Origin: Flaviflagellibacter deserti | GTDB lineage: Bacteria > Pseudomonadota > Alphaproteobacteria > Rhizobiales > Methylopilaceae | Length of the DNA: 64,000 nucleotides | Direction: 5' to 3' | Assembly: GCF_042652085.1 (NCBI RefSeq) | Contig: NZ_JBHSJF010000005.1 | Location: forward strand, 124,001 to 188,000 | Shown: one piece after another, positions 44,074 to 53,098 of the stretch | Numbering within the stretch: position 1 is the stretch's first letter | Layout of the letters: every line of letters begins with the position of its first letter | Notes under the pieces: generated by a model | Databases searched by the model: none | Seen by the model: the letters and a program-made list of their open reading frames with translations, nothing else | Told to the model about the DNA's origin: nothing | Made by a program: the position numbers and the translations under genes

Positions 44074-44150
44074 TGGCGCGCCCGAAAGGATTCGAACCTC
44101 TGACCCTCAGATTCGTAGTCTGATGCTCTATCCAGCTGAGCTACGGGCGC
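44074..44150 (-). tRNA. tRNA-Arg (anticodon ACG)
   Basis: Read leftward, the acceptor GCGCCCG pairs with CGGGCGC, the D-arm contains AGCTCAGCTGGATAGAGC, the anticodon loop is CTACGAA (ACG), and the T-arm contains GGTTCGAATCC. The CCA end is encoded. 77 bases including CCA. Anticodon ACG needs adenosine deamination (TadA) to read CGN codons. Confidence 0.97.
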
Positions 44151-44234
44151 GCATGCACCGGAGGCGATGCCGTCCGGGCGAGCGGGTTGATTAAATAAAC
44201 GGGCTCGGGATTGCAAGCGCGATCGACGCATTTT

Positions 44235-45683
44235 TTAGGCGCGGGCGCGCGCCGCCGCACGTTCGCGCAGATCGATCGCGCGGTCGGGAATGGTGATGCG
44301 GAAGGTGGCGCCGATCGTCCCGTCGATCAGACGGATATCGCCGCCATGAACACGAACGAGTTCGGCCGCGATCGCGAGGCCGAGGCCCGTTCCGCCGGAT
44401 TTGGTCGACCCCTGGAAGGGATCGAACAACGTCTCCTTCGCATGCTCCGGAACGCCGGGCCCGGTGTCGGACATCTCGATGACGACGGTCGCACCCTCGC
44501 GGCGGCCGACGATGCGGATCTGGTCGCGGCTGGGATCGGTCCTGCCCTTCGATTCCAGCGCCTGCCTGGCATTGCGACCAAGATTGAGCAGAACCCGGAA
44601 CAGCTGGTCGGGGTCGGCATCGACCGTCAGATCCTTCTCGATGCTTTCGACCCAGCCGATATTCGCATCGTCCTCGATGCCTATCGCCTCGCGGAGGTCA
44701 GAGATCAGCCCCTGGACGTCGACCGGCCGCCGCTCGGGCGTCGGCTCCTGCGCCGAGCCGTAAGCCAGCGTCGACTGGCAATAGGCGATCGCCCGTTCGA
44801 GGGTGGAGACGAGCTTGCCGGATAGGCGTTTCACGGCCGGGTCGTCGGACATCGCCAGGCGCTCGGAGGCAAGTTGGGCTGCCGTTAGCAGATTCCGAAG
44901 GTCGTGGCCGATCTTCGAGACCGCGAGACCGAGCGAAGCAAGGCGCGCACGGTTCTGCAGATGCCCGCGCAATTGGCCCTGCATCAGAGCGAGCTGCCGT
45001 TCCGCGAGGCCGATCTCGTCGGTCCGGCCGGTTTCACCTTCGGCATCGATGCGGTTCGGGTTTTCGCCGAATGCCGCCATGCGCTCGGCAAGCCTTCGCA
45101 CCGGACGGACGATGATGCGGTCGAGCGACAGATAGACGAGCCAGCCGGTGATGCCGGAGACGATGAGGGTGACGAGGAGGATGTTGCGCGAGAACGAGAG
45201 CATCGCCTCTTTCAGCGGCGCCTCGTCGAGCAGAACCTCGATGAACTGCCCCTCCGCCGGCGCATCGCCGATCGCCCGGATGATGCCGTCGCCGTGCAGG
45301 AGGATCGAGAAGGCGTCGCGCACAGAACCCACGCCCTGCGGCGTGCGCAGATCGACCTCGCGCGACACGGCGGGTGGCGAATCCGACGAAGCGAGGAGAC
45401 GACGGCTGTCGCCGGTCTGCAGCACGATCAGCCGGGCGCCGATACTGTCGAGAAGCTGGCGCGCCAGCGTTTCCGGCACCATTCCGGAGGGTGCCGCGTC
45501 GAGCACGAGGGCGATCGAATGGGCTCGCCCGATGCGGTCGGCAAGCCAGCGCTCGTAGAAGGTCGCGACCGACGGTACATAGACCAGGACGACCGCCAGC
45601 ATCACGAACATGCTGGTCAACGTCAGGAGTTTGGCCGAGAGACCGCGGCGAACTTCGCTTTGGCTTTGGTCCGAATCCGTCAT
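44235..45683 (-). CDS. Membrane sensor histidine kinase (HAMP, HisKA-like, HATPase)
   Basis: A 482-residue protein. Two membrane helices (about residues 19-41 and 168-188) enclose a periplasmic sensor of about 125 residues. A HAMP domain (about 190-245) and the phospho-acceptor histidine H260 in SKIGHDLRNLL follow. The ATPase domain has LLNLGRNARQAL (N box), SDTGPGV and GGTGLGLAI (G boxes). No response-regulator gene is adjacent, so the partner is elsewhere. Signal unknown. Confidence 0.93.
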   Translation of the reverse strand: MTDSDQSQSEVRRGLSAKLLTLTSMFVMLAVVLVYVPSVATFYERWLADRIGRAHSIALVLDAAPSGMVPETLARQLLDSIGARLIVLQTGDSRRLLASSDSPPAVSREVDLRTPQGVGSVRDAFSILLHGDGIIRAIGDAPAEGQFIEVLLDEAPLKEAMLSFSRNILLVTLIVSGITGWLVYLSLDRIIVRPVRRLAERMAAFGENPNRIDAEGETGRTDEIGLAERQLALMQGQLRGHLQNRARLASLGLAVSKIGHDLRNLLTAAQLASERLAMSDDPAVKRLSGKLVSTLERAIAYCQSTLAYGSAQEPTPERRPVDVQGLISDLREAIGIEDDANIGWVESIEKDLTVDADPDQLFRVLLNLGRNARQALESKGRTDPSRDQIRIVGRREGATVVIEMSDTGPGVPEHAKETLFDPFQGSTKSGGTGLGLAIAAELVRVHGGDIRLIDGTIGATFRITIPDRAIDLRERAAARARA

Positions 45684-45766
45684 GAACCGTCCTTGTGGTT
45701 CCCCATTACGGGACGATTGCGCACGAAAGATGGTAACATGACAGCGGCTTTATGGGGTCAATCGCG

Positions 45767-45796
45767 TTGACTTCGGGTCCGGACTGTCCCTATAAG
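45767..45796 (+). promoter_or_regulatory. Housekeeping promoter of rpmH-rnpA-yidC
   Basis: TTGACT (45767-45772), an 18-base spacer and TATAAG (45791-45796), a close match to the alphaproteobacterial sigma-70 consensus, 104 bases before rpmH. It is the clearest promoter in the window. Confidence 0.75.
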
Positions 45797-45899
45797 CGCC
45801 CCGAACCGGCTGCCGCCACCGTGCGAGCGGCCTTTTTCGCTCATATATGGCCTTTGGCCAGAACCGAATTCGCGGCTTGGCCGCGACGGAGGATGACCC

Positions 45900-46034
45900 G
45901 TGAAACGGACCTATCAGCCGAGCAAGCTGGTGCGCAAGCGCCGCCACGGCTTCCGCGCCCGCATGGAAACGGCCGGTGGCCGCAAGGTTCTCGCGGCTCG
46001 CCGCAAGCACGGCCGCAAGCGCCTCTCGGCCTGA
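45900..46034 (+). CDS. rpmH: 50S ribosomal protein L34
   Basis: A 44-residue protein starting GTG with GGAGGATG upstream. KRTYQPSKLVRKRRHGFRAR and RKVLAARRKHGRKRL are the full L34 pattern. Too short for the usual ORF cut-off. An ATG at 45893 in the wrong frame overlaps the ribosome-binding site. It begins the rpmH-rnpA-yidC cluster. Confidence 0.97.
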   Translation: MKRTYQPSKLVRKRRHGFRARMETAGGRKVLAARRKHGRKRLSA

Positions 46035-46039
46035 CCCTT

Positions 46040-46435
46040 GTGGCGCTCGAGCGCCCGCATGACGTCGCACCCGAGCGTCTGAGACGCAGGGCGGAGTTCC
46101 TTGCGGTCGCGAGCGGCCAGCGGGCACACACGTCCCTGCTCACCCTGCAAGCCAGGAAAGACGCGGACCGCCCGGACGCAAAACCGCGCATCGGGCTGAC
46201 CGTCACCAAGAAATGCGGCGGCGCCGTCGAGCGCAACCGCATGCGCCGCCGCCTGAGGCAGGCCGTGCGGCACGTCGCCTCTTCCGCCGCACATACCGGA
46301 CATGACTATGTGATCGTGGCGCGATCCGGTGTACTGGACGCGGCGTTCGATCATCTCATCGCCGATCTGGAGGCCGCGTTCCGACGCGTGCACACGGCAA
46401 AACCCGGCAATCCGAAAACCAAAAGAACGGATTGA
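46040..46435 (+). CDS. rnpA: Ribonuclease P protein component
   Basis: A 131-residue basic protein that assists the catalytic RNA in tRNA 5-prime processing. The RNR motif is VERNRMRRRLRQA; LRRRAEFLAVASGQR is the N-terminal family block. I chose GTG 46040, five bases after the rpmH stop, although it lacks a clear ribosome-binding site and probably depends on coupling. The frame stays open back to 45752, through all of rpmH, so an earlier start inside rpmH cannot be excluded. Confidence 0.92.
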   Translation: MALERPHDVAPERLRRRAEFLAVASGQRAHTSLLTLQARKDADRPDAKPRIGLTVTKKCGGAVERNRMRRRLRQAVRHVASSAAHTGHDYVIVARSGVLDAAFDHLIADLEAAFRRVHTAKPGNPKTKRTD

Positions 46436-46449
46436 ATAGGCCGACCCCA

Positions 46450-48276
46450 ATGATGGAAAACCGCAATCTGTTCCTGGCGATCCTGCTGTCTATCGGCGTG
46501 CTCGGCCTGTGGGAATATTTCTACGGCGCCCCGCAGCGCGAGAAAGCGCAGCAGATCGCGGAACAGCAGCGCATCGAGCGCGGCGTCGATCAAAACGCCG
46601 CTCAGGGTGCCGCGCCGGGAGCACAGGTTCCGTCGAACCCTGCGGGTGCACCGACCGCTCCGGCAGTCGTCGCCAATCCGGGCGTCACCCGTGAGCAGGC
46701 GATCGCTGAGACCAAGCGCATCCCGATCGACACGCCGCGCCTCAAAGGGTCGATCGATCTGACCGGCGGCCGCATCGACGATATCGCGCTGAAGGACTAT
46801 CGCGAGACGGTCGAGCCCAACAGCCCGAACATCGTCCTCCTGACCCCGCCCGGCGGGCCGCAGCCGTTCTATGCCGAATATGGCTGGGTCGGCGCCGCCG
46901 GCACGACCGCGCCGCTGCCCGGTGCCAATACAGTCTGGACCCAGGAGGGCTCGGGCGCGCTGACGGCCTCGACGCCAATCACGCTCTCCTGGAACAATGG
47001 ACAGGGCCTGACCTTCAAGCGGACGATCTCCGTCGACGTGAACTACATGTTCACCGTCGCCGACCGGGTCGAGAACGCCGGCTCCGCGGCGGTGACGCTG
47101 CATCCCTATGCGCTCGTCTCGCGCCATGGCCGGCCGCACGTCTCCGGCTACTACATCCTCCACGAGGGTCTTCTCGGCTGGCTCGGAGACGACGGCCTGC
47201 AGGAGATCAAGTACTCGACGATCGAGGAAGAGAAGTCGATCTCGCACCGCGCCAAGGAAGGCTGGCTCGGCATCACCGACAAATACTGGGCGACCGCGCT
47301 GGTCCCGCCGCGCGGCGAGGAGTTCACCGGCCGCTTCTCGGCGGTGACCAACCAGGTTCCGATCTACCAGACGGACTATCTGCTGAACGCCCGCGAGGTC
47401 GCGCCCGGCGGTTCGACCGAGGTGAAGGGCGAACTGTTCGCCGGCGCCAAGGAAGTCCGCGTTATCAACGAGTACCAGAATAATCTCGGTATTCCGCGTT
47501 TCGAGTTGATGATCGACTGGGGTTGGTTCTACTTCCTGACCAAGCCGATGTTCTGGCTCATCGACTTCTTCTTCCACCTCGTCGGGAATTTCGGTGTCGC
47601 GATCCTGATCGTCACCGTGCTCGTCAAGCTCGTCTTCTTCCCGCTGGCGAACAAGAGCTACGAGTCGATGTCGAAGATGAAGAAGATCCAGCCCGAGCTG
47701 ACCGCCATGCGTGATCGGTTCAAGGACGACAAGGTCGCCCAACAGAAGGCGATGATGGATCTTTACAAGAAAGAGAAGATCAATCCGGCGGCCGGCTGCC
47801 TGCCGATCCTGATCCAGATCCCGGTCTTCTTCTCGCTCTACAAGGTCATATTCATCACGATCGAGATGCGGCATGCGCCGTTCTTCGGCTGGATCCGGGA
47901 CCTCTCCGCTCCGGACCCGACCACGATCTTCAACCTGTTCGGCTTGATCCCCTACGATCCGGCCTCGTTGCCGGTCATCGGCCCCTTCCTGATGCTCGGC
48001 GTCTGGCCGCTCATCATGGGCGTCACGATGTTCCTGCAGATGCGCCTCAACCCGCTTCCGCCGGACCCGACCCAGGCCATGCTGTTCACCTGGATGCCGG
48101 TGTTCTTCACCTTCCTCCTGGCCTCGTTCCCCGCGGGCCTCGTGATCTACTGGTCGTGGAACAACACGCTGTCGATCCTGCAGCAGGCCGCGATCATGAA
48201 GCGCCAAGGCGTGAAGGTGGAACTCTGGGACAATATCAGGGGCCTGTTCCGACGAAAGCCGCGAACGCAGGAATGA
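46450..48276 (+). CDS. yidC: Membrane protein insertase YidC
   Basis: A 608-residue inner-membrane insertase with the Gram-negative layout: one N-terminal helix (MENRNLFLAILLSIGVLGLW), a disordered linker, a large periplasmic beta domain (about residues 95-340) and five C-terminal helices from about 365. The positively charged groove region is in KMKKIQPELTAM. The start is ATG 46450 or 46453. The yidD gene that often lies between rnpA and yidC is absent; the two are 14 bases apart. No engB or argB downstream. Confidence 0.96.
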   Translation: MMENRNLFLAILLSIGVLGLWEYFYGAPQREKAQQIAEQQRIERGVDQNAAQGAAPGAQVPSNPAGAPTAPAVVANPGVTREQAIAETKRIPIDTPRLKGSIDLTGGRIDDIALKDYRETVEPNSPNIVLLTPPGGPQPFYAEYGWVGAAGTTAPLPGANTVWTQEGSGALTASTPITLSWNNGQGLTFKRTISVDVNYMFTVADRVENAGSAAVTLHPYALVSRHGRPHVSGYYILHEGLLGWLGDDGLQEIKYSTIEEEKSISHRAKEGWLGITDKYWATALVPPRGEEFTGRFSAVTNQVPIYQTDYLLNAREVAPGGSTEVKGELFAGAKEVRVINEYQNNLGIPRFELMIDWGWFYFLTKPMFWLIDFFFHLVGNFGVAILIVTVLVKLVFFPLANKSYESMSKMKKIQPELTAMRDRFKDDKVAQQKAMMDLYKKEKINPAAGCLPILIQIPVFFSLYKVIFITIEMRHAPFFGWIRDLSAPDPTTIFNLFGLIPYDPASLPVIGPFLMLGVWPLIMGVTMFLQMRLNPLPPDPTQAMLFTWMPVFFTFLLASFPAGLVIYWSWNNTLSILQQAAIMKRQGVKVELWDNIRGLFRRKPRTQE

Positions 48277-48277
48277 C

Positions 48278-48305
48278 AAAAGGCCGCCCGATGGGCGGCC
48301 TTTTT
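48278..48305. terminator. Terminator after yidC
   Basis: AAAAGGCCGCCC (48278-48289) pairs perfectly with GGGCGGCCTTTT (48293-48304) around a three-base loop, directly after the yidC stop and followed by more T. It can also act leftward for the small gene at 48352-48444. Confidence 0.92.
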
Positions 48306-48351
48306 GTTTCCAGCCGGCGTGAGTGCCAGGAGCGGCCGCCGATGCCGGCCG

Positions 48352-48444
48352 TCAGATAAACGCCACAAGCAAGGATGTGAACGCACAGCAAAGGCATAGG
48401 CCGAGAGCCGAGATCAGCATGGAGATTTCGAAATCGCTGGACAT
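48352..48444 (-). CDS. 30-residue single-helix membrane protein
   Basis: ATG 48444 follows a strong GAGGA eight bases upstream. The peptide has a short acidic N-terminus (MSSDFEIS) and then an uninterrupted hydrophobic helix (MLISALGLCLCCAFTSLL) with three cysteines. It ends TGA 48352-48354, ahead of the bidirectional terminator. A weak promoter (TTGCCT-16-TAACCT, 48487-48514 on the minus strand) precedes it. Comparable in size and style to small regulatory or accessory membrane peptides. Function unknown. Confidence 0.55.
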   Translation of the reverse strand: MSSDFEISMLISALGLCLCCAFTSLLVAFI

Positions 48445-48588
48445 CGCTCTCTTCCTCGACCGCTTCTCGCATCACCGCTGACGCAAAGGTTAGCGCGCCG
48501 CCTCGGATAGGCAAGCCGATCATTGACACGGCAGGCTCGCCCGGGCGACAGACCCCGATCAATCTCCTGGATGGATCGAGGACTCTTT

Positions 48589-49431
<843 letters not shown>

Positions 49432-49449
49432 CGACGGGACACGGCCGAG

Positions 49450-49881
49450 ATGACCTGGCTGATCGAGTTCTTCTTCCGGTTTCGCGGCCGCGTCAGCCGA
49501 TCCCGCTACTGGTTCGGAACTTTGGCCGTGCTGGCCGCCTGCCTCGTGGTGTTTCTCATCCTGGTGGCAATGGCGCCCCGGTTCGGATGGCAGTTCGACG
49601 ACGAGGAGATCGCCACGCTTGGCGTGCCGTTCATCGTGATCTGCGTGGTTTCGACTCTCGCTCTGTCCGCGAAACGGCTGCACGACCGGAACAAGAGCGC
49701 ATGGTGGCTCGTCGTGTTTTACGTGCCGCCGCTTTTCTCCGACATCATTCTCGGAGCAACCGCGGAAGCAAACCTCATCTCGACCTTCTTCTCGATCTGG
49801 GCACTGATCGAGCTCGGCTTCCTGCGCGGCACCGACGGTCCGAACCGGTTCGGTCATGAACCCGTCCCCGTGACCGCGTGA
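49450..49881 (+). CDS. DUF805 membrane protein, copy 1
   Basis: A 143-residue protein with three or four helices. The family start pattern is visible: FRFRGRVSRSRYWFG (F-x-GR-x-x-R-x-x-[FY]W). A central KRLHDRNKSAWW and the C-terminal GFLRGTDGPNRFG are the other DUF805 blocks. It lies 18 bases after dapD in the same direction. Function unknown. A second copy and the remains of a third follow. Confidence 0.9.
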   Translation: MTWLIEFFFRFRGRVSRSRYWFGTLAVLAACLVVFLILVAMAPRFGWQFDDEEIATLGVPFIVICVVSTLALSAKRLHDRNKSAWWLVVFYVPPLFSDIILGATAEANLISTFFSIWALIELGFLRGTDGPNRFGHEPVPVTA

Positions 49882-49949
49882 GAGGTAAGCTTCGCACAGG
49901 CATCGCGGAATAGAGAGACGCCAGAAGCTTCTCTATCTCCGTGGTCGCG

Positions 49950-50525
49950 ATGAACTGGACCTGGGTTTTCTTCAGCTTCCAAGGCCGGCTGGCCCGCAAG
50001 CCGTTCTGGATCGGTCTCGCAGCACCATTCGGGCTCGCCCTCTTCGGGGCCCTGTTCATCTGGATCGTCGGGTCGATGGCGGCATCTCCGCCCATTATCG
50101 CGCTCGAAATCGCCTTCGCGATCTCGATTTCCGTTCTCTGCCTGGCTCTGGGATCGAAACGACTGCAGGACCGCGACAAGAGCGGCTGGTGGATTCTTCC
50201 CTATTTCTTCGTGCCGCAGGCTATCGCCAGCGCCGCTTTGGCCCTGCCGGACAGCGCCGCGCCCGTCTTCATCGCAATCGGCATCGCGGTCGCGTTCTGT
50301 GCGCTGCTCGATCTCGGCTGTCTCGAAGGCACGCCCGGACGCAACCGGTTTGGCACGGATCCGAATGCACCTGTCCCGGTCCAGGAGAAGCCGGAGCACC
50401 ACGAGTCCCATTTCGCCCGTCCGAACGATGTCTGGCAACCGAACCAGCCAGCCAGCGGACCACGCACGGGCCTCGACAAATTCCTCGACGAGCCTGCCCG
50501 TCCGCGGCGCCGCGAGGCCTCCTGA
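49950..50525 (+). CDS. DUF805 membrane protein, copy 2 with C-terminal extension
   Basis: A 191-residue paralogue of the gene before it. N-terminal FSFQGRLARKPFWIG, central SKRLQDRDKSGWW and CLEGTPGRNRFG match the DUF805 blocks in order. About 50 hydrophilic residues follow the domain (VPVQEKPEHHESHFARPND and so on), with no fold I recognise. An in-frame GTG at 49941 would add three residues. Likely a tandem duplication of copy 1, diverged strongly. Confidence 0.9.
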   Translation: MNWTWVFFSFQGRLARKPFWIGLAAPFGLALFGALFIWIVGSMAASPPIIALEIAFAISISVLCLALGSKRLQDRDKSGWWILPYFFVPQAIASAALALPDSAAPVFIAIGIAVAFCALLDLGCLEGTPGRNRFGTDPNAPVPVQEKPEHHESHFARPNDVWQPNQPASGPRTGLDKFLDEPARPRRREAS

Positions 50526-50591
50526 CCAACAACAATCCTCTGGCGCTTCGCCGCGACGCGTTCTAAGTCCGCTGAAACGCCGGGGATTCCC

Positions 50592-50711
50592 ATGAGCTGG
50601 GTTCTGCTGCTGACATCCTTCACCGGGCGCATCAATCGCGCCCGGTTCTGGCTTGGCTGGGCGATCCATAGCCCCGATCCCCTCGCATCCCAGACCACGG
50701 CAACCGCGTGA
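50592..50711 (+). pseudogene. Truncated third DUF805 copy, stop overlapping the dapE start
   Basis: A 39-codon reading starts at ATG 50592 with SFTGRINRARFWLGWAI, a clear match to the N-terminal block of the two DUF805 genes upstream. After that block the similarity stops and the frame runs through 16 unrelated residues to a TGA that overlaps the dapE GTG start (GTGA). The missing three quarters of the domain are not found nearby, so a deletion that brought the gene up against dapE is the simplest explanation. It may now act as a short leader for coupled translation of dapE. Confidence 0.7.
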
Positions 50712-51859
50712 CCATTACAACTGTCGAACTGACCCAGGCGCTGATCCGCTGCCGCAGCGTCACTCCCGATGACAACGGCGCGCTCGACGTCCTCAGCGAC
50801 GTCCTGCGCGACGCCGGCTTCGACGTCCATCTGCCGGTCTTCTCTGCGCCGGACACGCCCGACATCCGCAATCTTTATGCGCGCATCGGAACCGGGGCTC
50901 CGATCTTCGTCTTCGCCGGCCACACAGACGTCGTCCCACCTGGCGACGAGGCCAGTTGGACGGCCGGGGCCTTCTCGGGAGAAGTCCGCGACGGCGTCCT
51001 CTATGGGCGCGGCGCCGTCGACATGAAGGGCGGGGTCGCCGCGATGACGGTGGCCGCGCTCCGCCACATCGAGAAGCATGGTCTGGAAAACGGCTCGATC
51101 GCCTTCCTGATCACCGGCGACGAGGAAGGGCCGGCGATCAACGGCATGGTGAAGCTGCTCGAATGGGCCGCCGAACGGCAGGAGCGCTTCGACCATTGCG
51201 TGCTCGGCGAGCCGAGTTCAAGGTCGGAACTCGGGGACGAGGTGAAGATCGGCCGGCGCGGTTCGCAGTCCGGCACTTTGGTCGTCCATGGCAAGCAGGG
51301 CCACGTGGCGTACCCGCACAAGGCGGACAATCCGATCCGCCGGATGCTGCCGATCCTCGACACCTTGCTCGCCCCCCTGGACGATGGCACCGCTCATTTC
51401 GAGCGCTCGAACCTTGAGTTGACCAGCGTCGATGTCGGCAATCCAACCCCGAACGTCATCCCGGCCAAGGCCACGATTTCCTTCAACGTCCGCTTCAACG
51501 ACACCTATACCCTGGACACCCTGAAGACGCTGCTGAGCGAACGCGTGAAGCAGGCCGCCGGTCCGACGCGCTACGAGTTGTCGTTCGCCACGCGGGCAGC
51601 GTCGAGCTTCATCACCGAGCCCGGCGACTTCATCCAGATCATCGCGGATTCAGTCGAAGCCGAAACCGGCCGTCGGCCCCGTCTCGCGACGGGCGGCGGG
51701 ACGTCGGACGCCCGCTTCATCAAGGACTACTGCCCCGTGGTCGAAGTCGGCATGACGAACGCGACCATGCATCAGGTCGACGAGCGCGTGTCGGTCGCGG
51801 AACTGGACGCCGTGACGAGGGTCTACGAACAGATCCTCGCGCGCTATTTCGCCTCGTAA
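50708..51859 (+). CDS. dapE: Succinyl-diaminopimelate desuccinylase
   Basis: A 383-residue M20-family di-zinc hydrolase giving LL-DAP. Metal ligands: H72 in GHTDVVPPG, D105 in GAVDMKGG, catalytic E139 and E140 in GDEEG, and a late histidine in TNATMHQVDE. The start is GTG 50708, overlapping the stop of the truncated DUF805 remnant; no separate ribosome-binding site is seen. The 3-prime end overlaps convergent truA by 16 bases. Confidence 0.95.
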   Translation: MTITTVELTQALIRCRSVTPDDNGALDVLSDVLRDAGFDVHLPVFSAPDTPDIRNLYARIGTGAPIFVFAGHTDVVPPGDEASWTAGAFSGEVRDGVLYGRGAVDMKGGVAAMTVAALRHIEKHGLENGSIAFLITGDEEGPAINGMVKLLEWAAERQERFDHCVLGEPSSRSELGDEVKIGRRGSQSGTLVVHGKQGHVAYPHKADNPIRRMLPILDTLLAPLDDGTAHFERSNLELTSVDVGNPTPNVIPAKATISFNVRFNDTYTLDTLKTLLSERVKQAAGPTRYELSFATRAASSFITEPGDFIQIIADSVEAETGRRPRLATGGGTSDARFIKDYCPVVEVGMTNATMHQVDERVSVAELDAVTRVYEQILARYFAS

Positions 51860-52590
51860 TCGACCCGCATCAGATACAGGCCGCAGGACGGTGCAAGCGC
51901 CCCGCAACGGGAGCGGTCACGGGCTTCGAGCGCCGCTTTGAGATCGTCGGCCATCCATCGCTCCTCGCCGACAAGCTTGAGCGAACCGGTGATCGATCTC
52001 ACCTGATGATGCAGGAACGAGCGCGCCGATACGCGCAGCACGACCGCGTGGCCCTCGCGCTCGATCTCGATCCGGTCGAGCGTCTTCACCGCGCTTTTCG
52101 CCTGGCATTCGGCCGCGCGGAAGGTCGTGAAATCGTGCCTGCCGACCAGAACCTGCGCCGCGGCGTGCATCGCGTCGTGATCGAGTGGTCGCGGCACCTG
52201 CCAGGCACGATCCGCTTCGAGCGTCAGTGGCGGACGGCGGTCAATCAGCCGGTATTCGTAATAGCGCCTGGTGGCCGAGAAACGGGCGTCGAAATCGTCC
52301 GCCACGCGCTCGGCCGACAGCACCGCGACGGGCCATGGCCGCGCATGCGCGTTGATCGCGTCGCGCACCGTGTCTTCCGGCCAGTCCTTCGAGAGATCGA
52401 CATGCGCCACCTGCCCGCGCGCATGGACGCCGGAATCGGTACGCCCCGCTCCGCCGACGGTAACCTCGTCGCCGCAGAACGCGAGCACCGCGGCTTCGAG
52501 CGTGCCCTGCACCGACTGGCCGTTATCCTGCCTCTGCCAGCCGCAGAACGGCGTGCCGTCGTACTCAATCGTCAGTTTGTAGCGGGGCAT
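51844..52590 (-). CDS. truA: tRNA pseudouridine38-40 synthase
   Basis: A 248-residue enzyme. The catalytic aspartate is D52 in GRTDSGVHARGQ; the start MPRYKLTIEYDGTPFCGWQ and the late SFLHHQVRSITGSL are family blocks. It overlaps the end of the acetyltransferase gene by 26 bases, so it is coupled to the def-fmt-acetyltransferase-truA transcript. Convergent overlap with dapE at its 3-prime end. Confidence 0.95.
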   Translation of the reverse strand: MPRYKLTIEYDGTPFCGWQRQDNGQSVQGTLEAAVLAFCGDEVTVGGAGRTDSGVHARGQVAHVDLSKDWPEDTVRDAINAHARPWPVAVLSAERVADDFDARFSATRRYYEYRLIDRRPPLTLEADRAWQVPRPLDHDAMHAAAQVLVGRHDFTTFRAAECQAKSAVKTLDRIEIEREGHAVVLRVSARSFLHHQVRSITGSLKLVGEERWMADDLKAALEARDRSRCGALAPSCGLYLMRVDYEAK

Positions 52591-53098
52591 TGGGAAGGTC
52601 GGCGAATGCCGGTGCGTAGCGGATCAGGCCGTGGGCGTAGCGGCCACGCTCGGTCAGCGCAAGCGCCTGCTGGTTCGGGCCGTCATAGGGCGTCTCGAAA
52701 TTCCTGGCCTGTTCGGCGGTGAAACCGAACCTGCCGTAGAAGGCCGGATCGCCCAGGACAAAGATGACGTCCACGCCCTGGCCGTGGAGGATCTTGATCC
52801 CCTCGCTCACCAGAGCGGTCCCGACGCCCTTCCCCTGATAGGATTCGAGCACGGCCAGTGGCCCGAGCGCGACCGCTTTGAGGCCCATGCTCTCGACGGC
52901 TGTCAGGCGCGAAAACAGGATGTGGCCGGCCAACGCGCCGCCGCGACGGGCGACGAGCGACAGCACGCCGTCGCCCTCGCTCTGCAGATAGTCGACGAGT
53001 TCCGCCTCCGACCAGGTCGGAAACACCGACTGATGGATCTTTCGGATCACCGGGATGTCGTGCTTGCTCTCGAGCCGGATGTAAAAGCGACTGCTCAT
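52565..53098 (-). CDS. GNAT-family N-acetyltransferase
   Basis: A 177-residue protein. The acetyl-CoA-binding loop is LGPLAVLESYQGKGVGTALV (motif A, Q/R-x-x-G-x-G/A), and VIFVLGDPAFYGRFGF is a typical motif B of the YhbS-like branch. Its ATG overlaps the fmt stop in ATGA and its end overlaps truA. Substrate unknown. Its insertion between fmt and truA is tight enough to suggest a function tied to translation or protein N-termini, but this is guesswork. Confidence 0.9.
   Translation of the reverse strand: MSSRFYIRLESKHDIPVIRKIHQSVFPTWSEAELVDYLQSEGDGVLSLVARRGGALAGHILFSRLTAVESMGLKAVALGPLAVLESYQGKGVGTALVSEGIKILHGQGVDVIFVLGDPAFYGRFGFTAEQARNFETPYDGPNQQALALTERGRYAHGLIRYAPAFADLPNAPLQTDD

Noticed and set aside
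44074..44150. tRNA-Arg as an attachment site of an integrated element
   Set aside because: I saw no second copy of the tRNA 3-prime end in the neighbouring orphan-gene patch and no integrase gene in the window.
46351..48279. 642-codon leftward open frame opposite yidC
   Set aside because: Antisense shadow of yidC.
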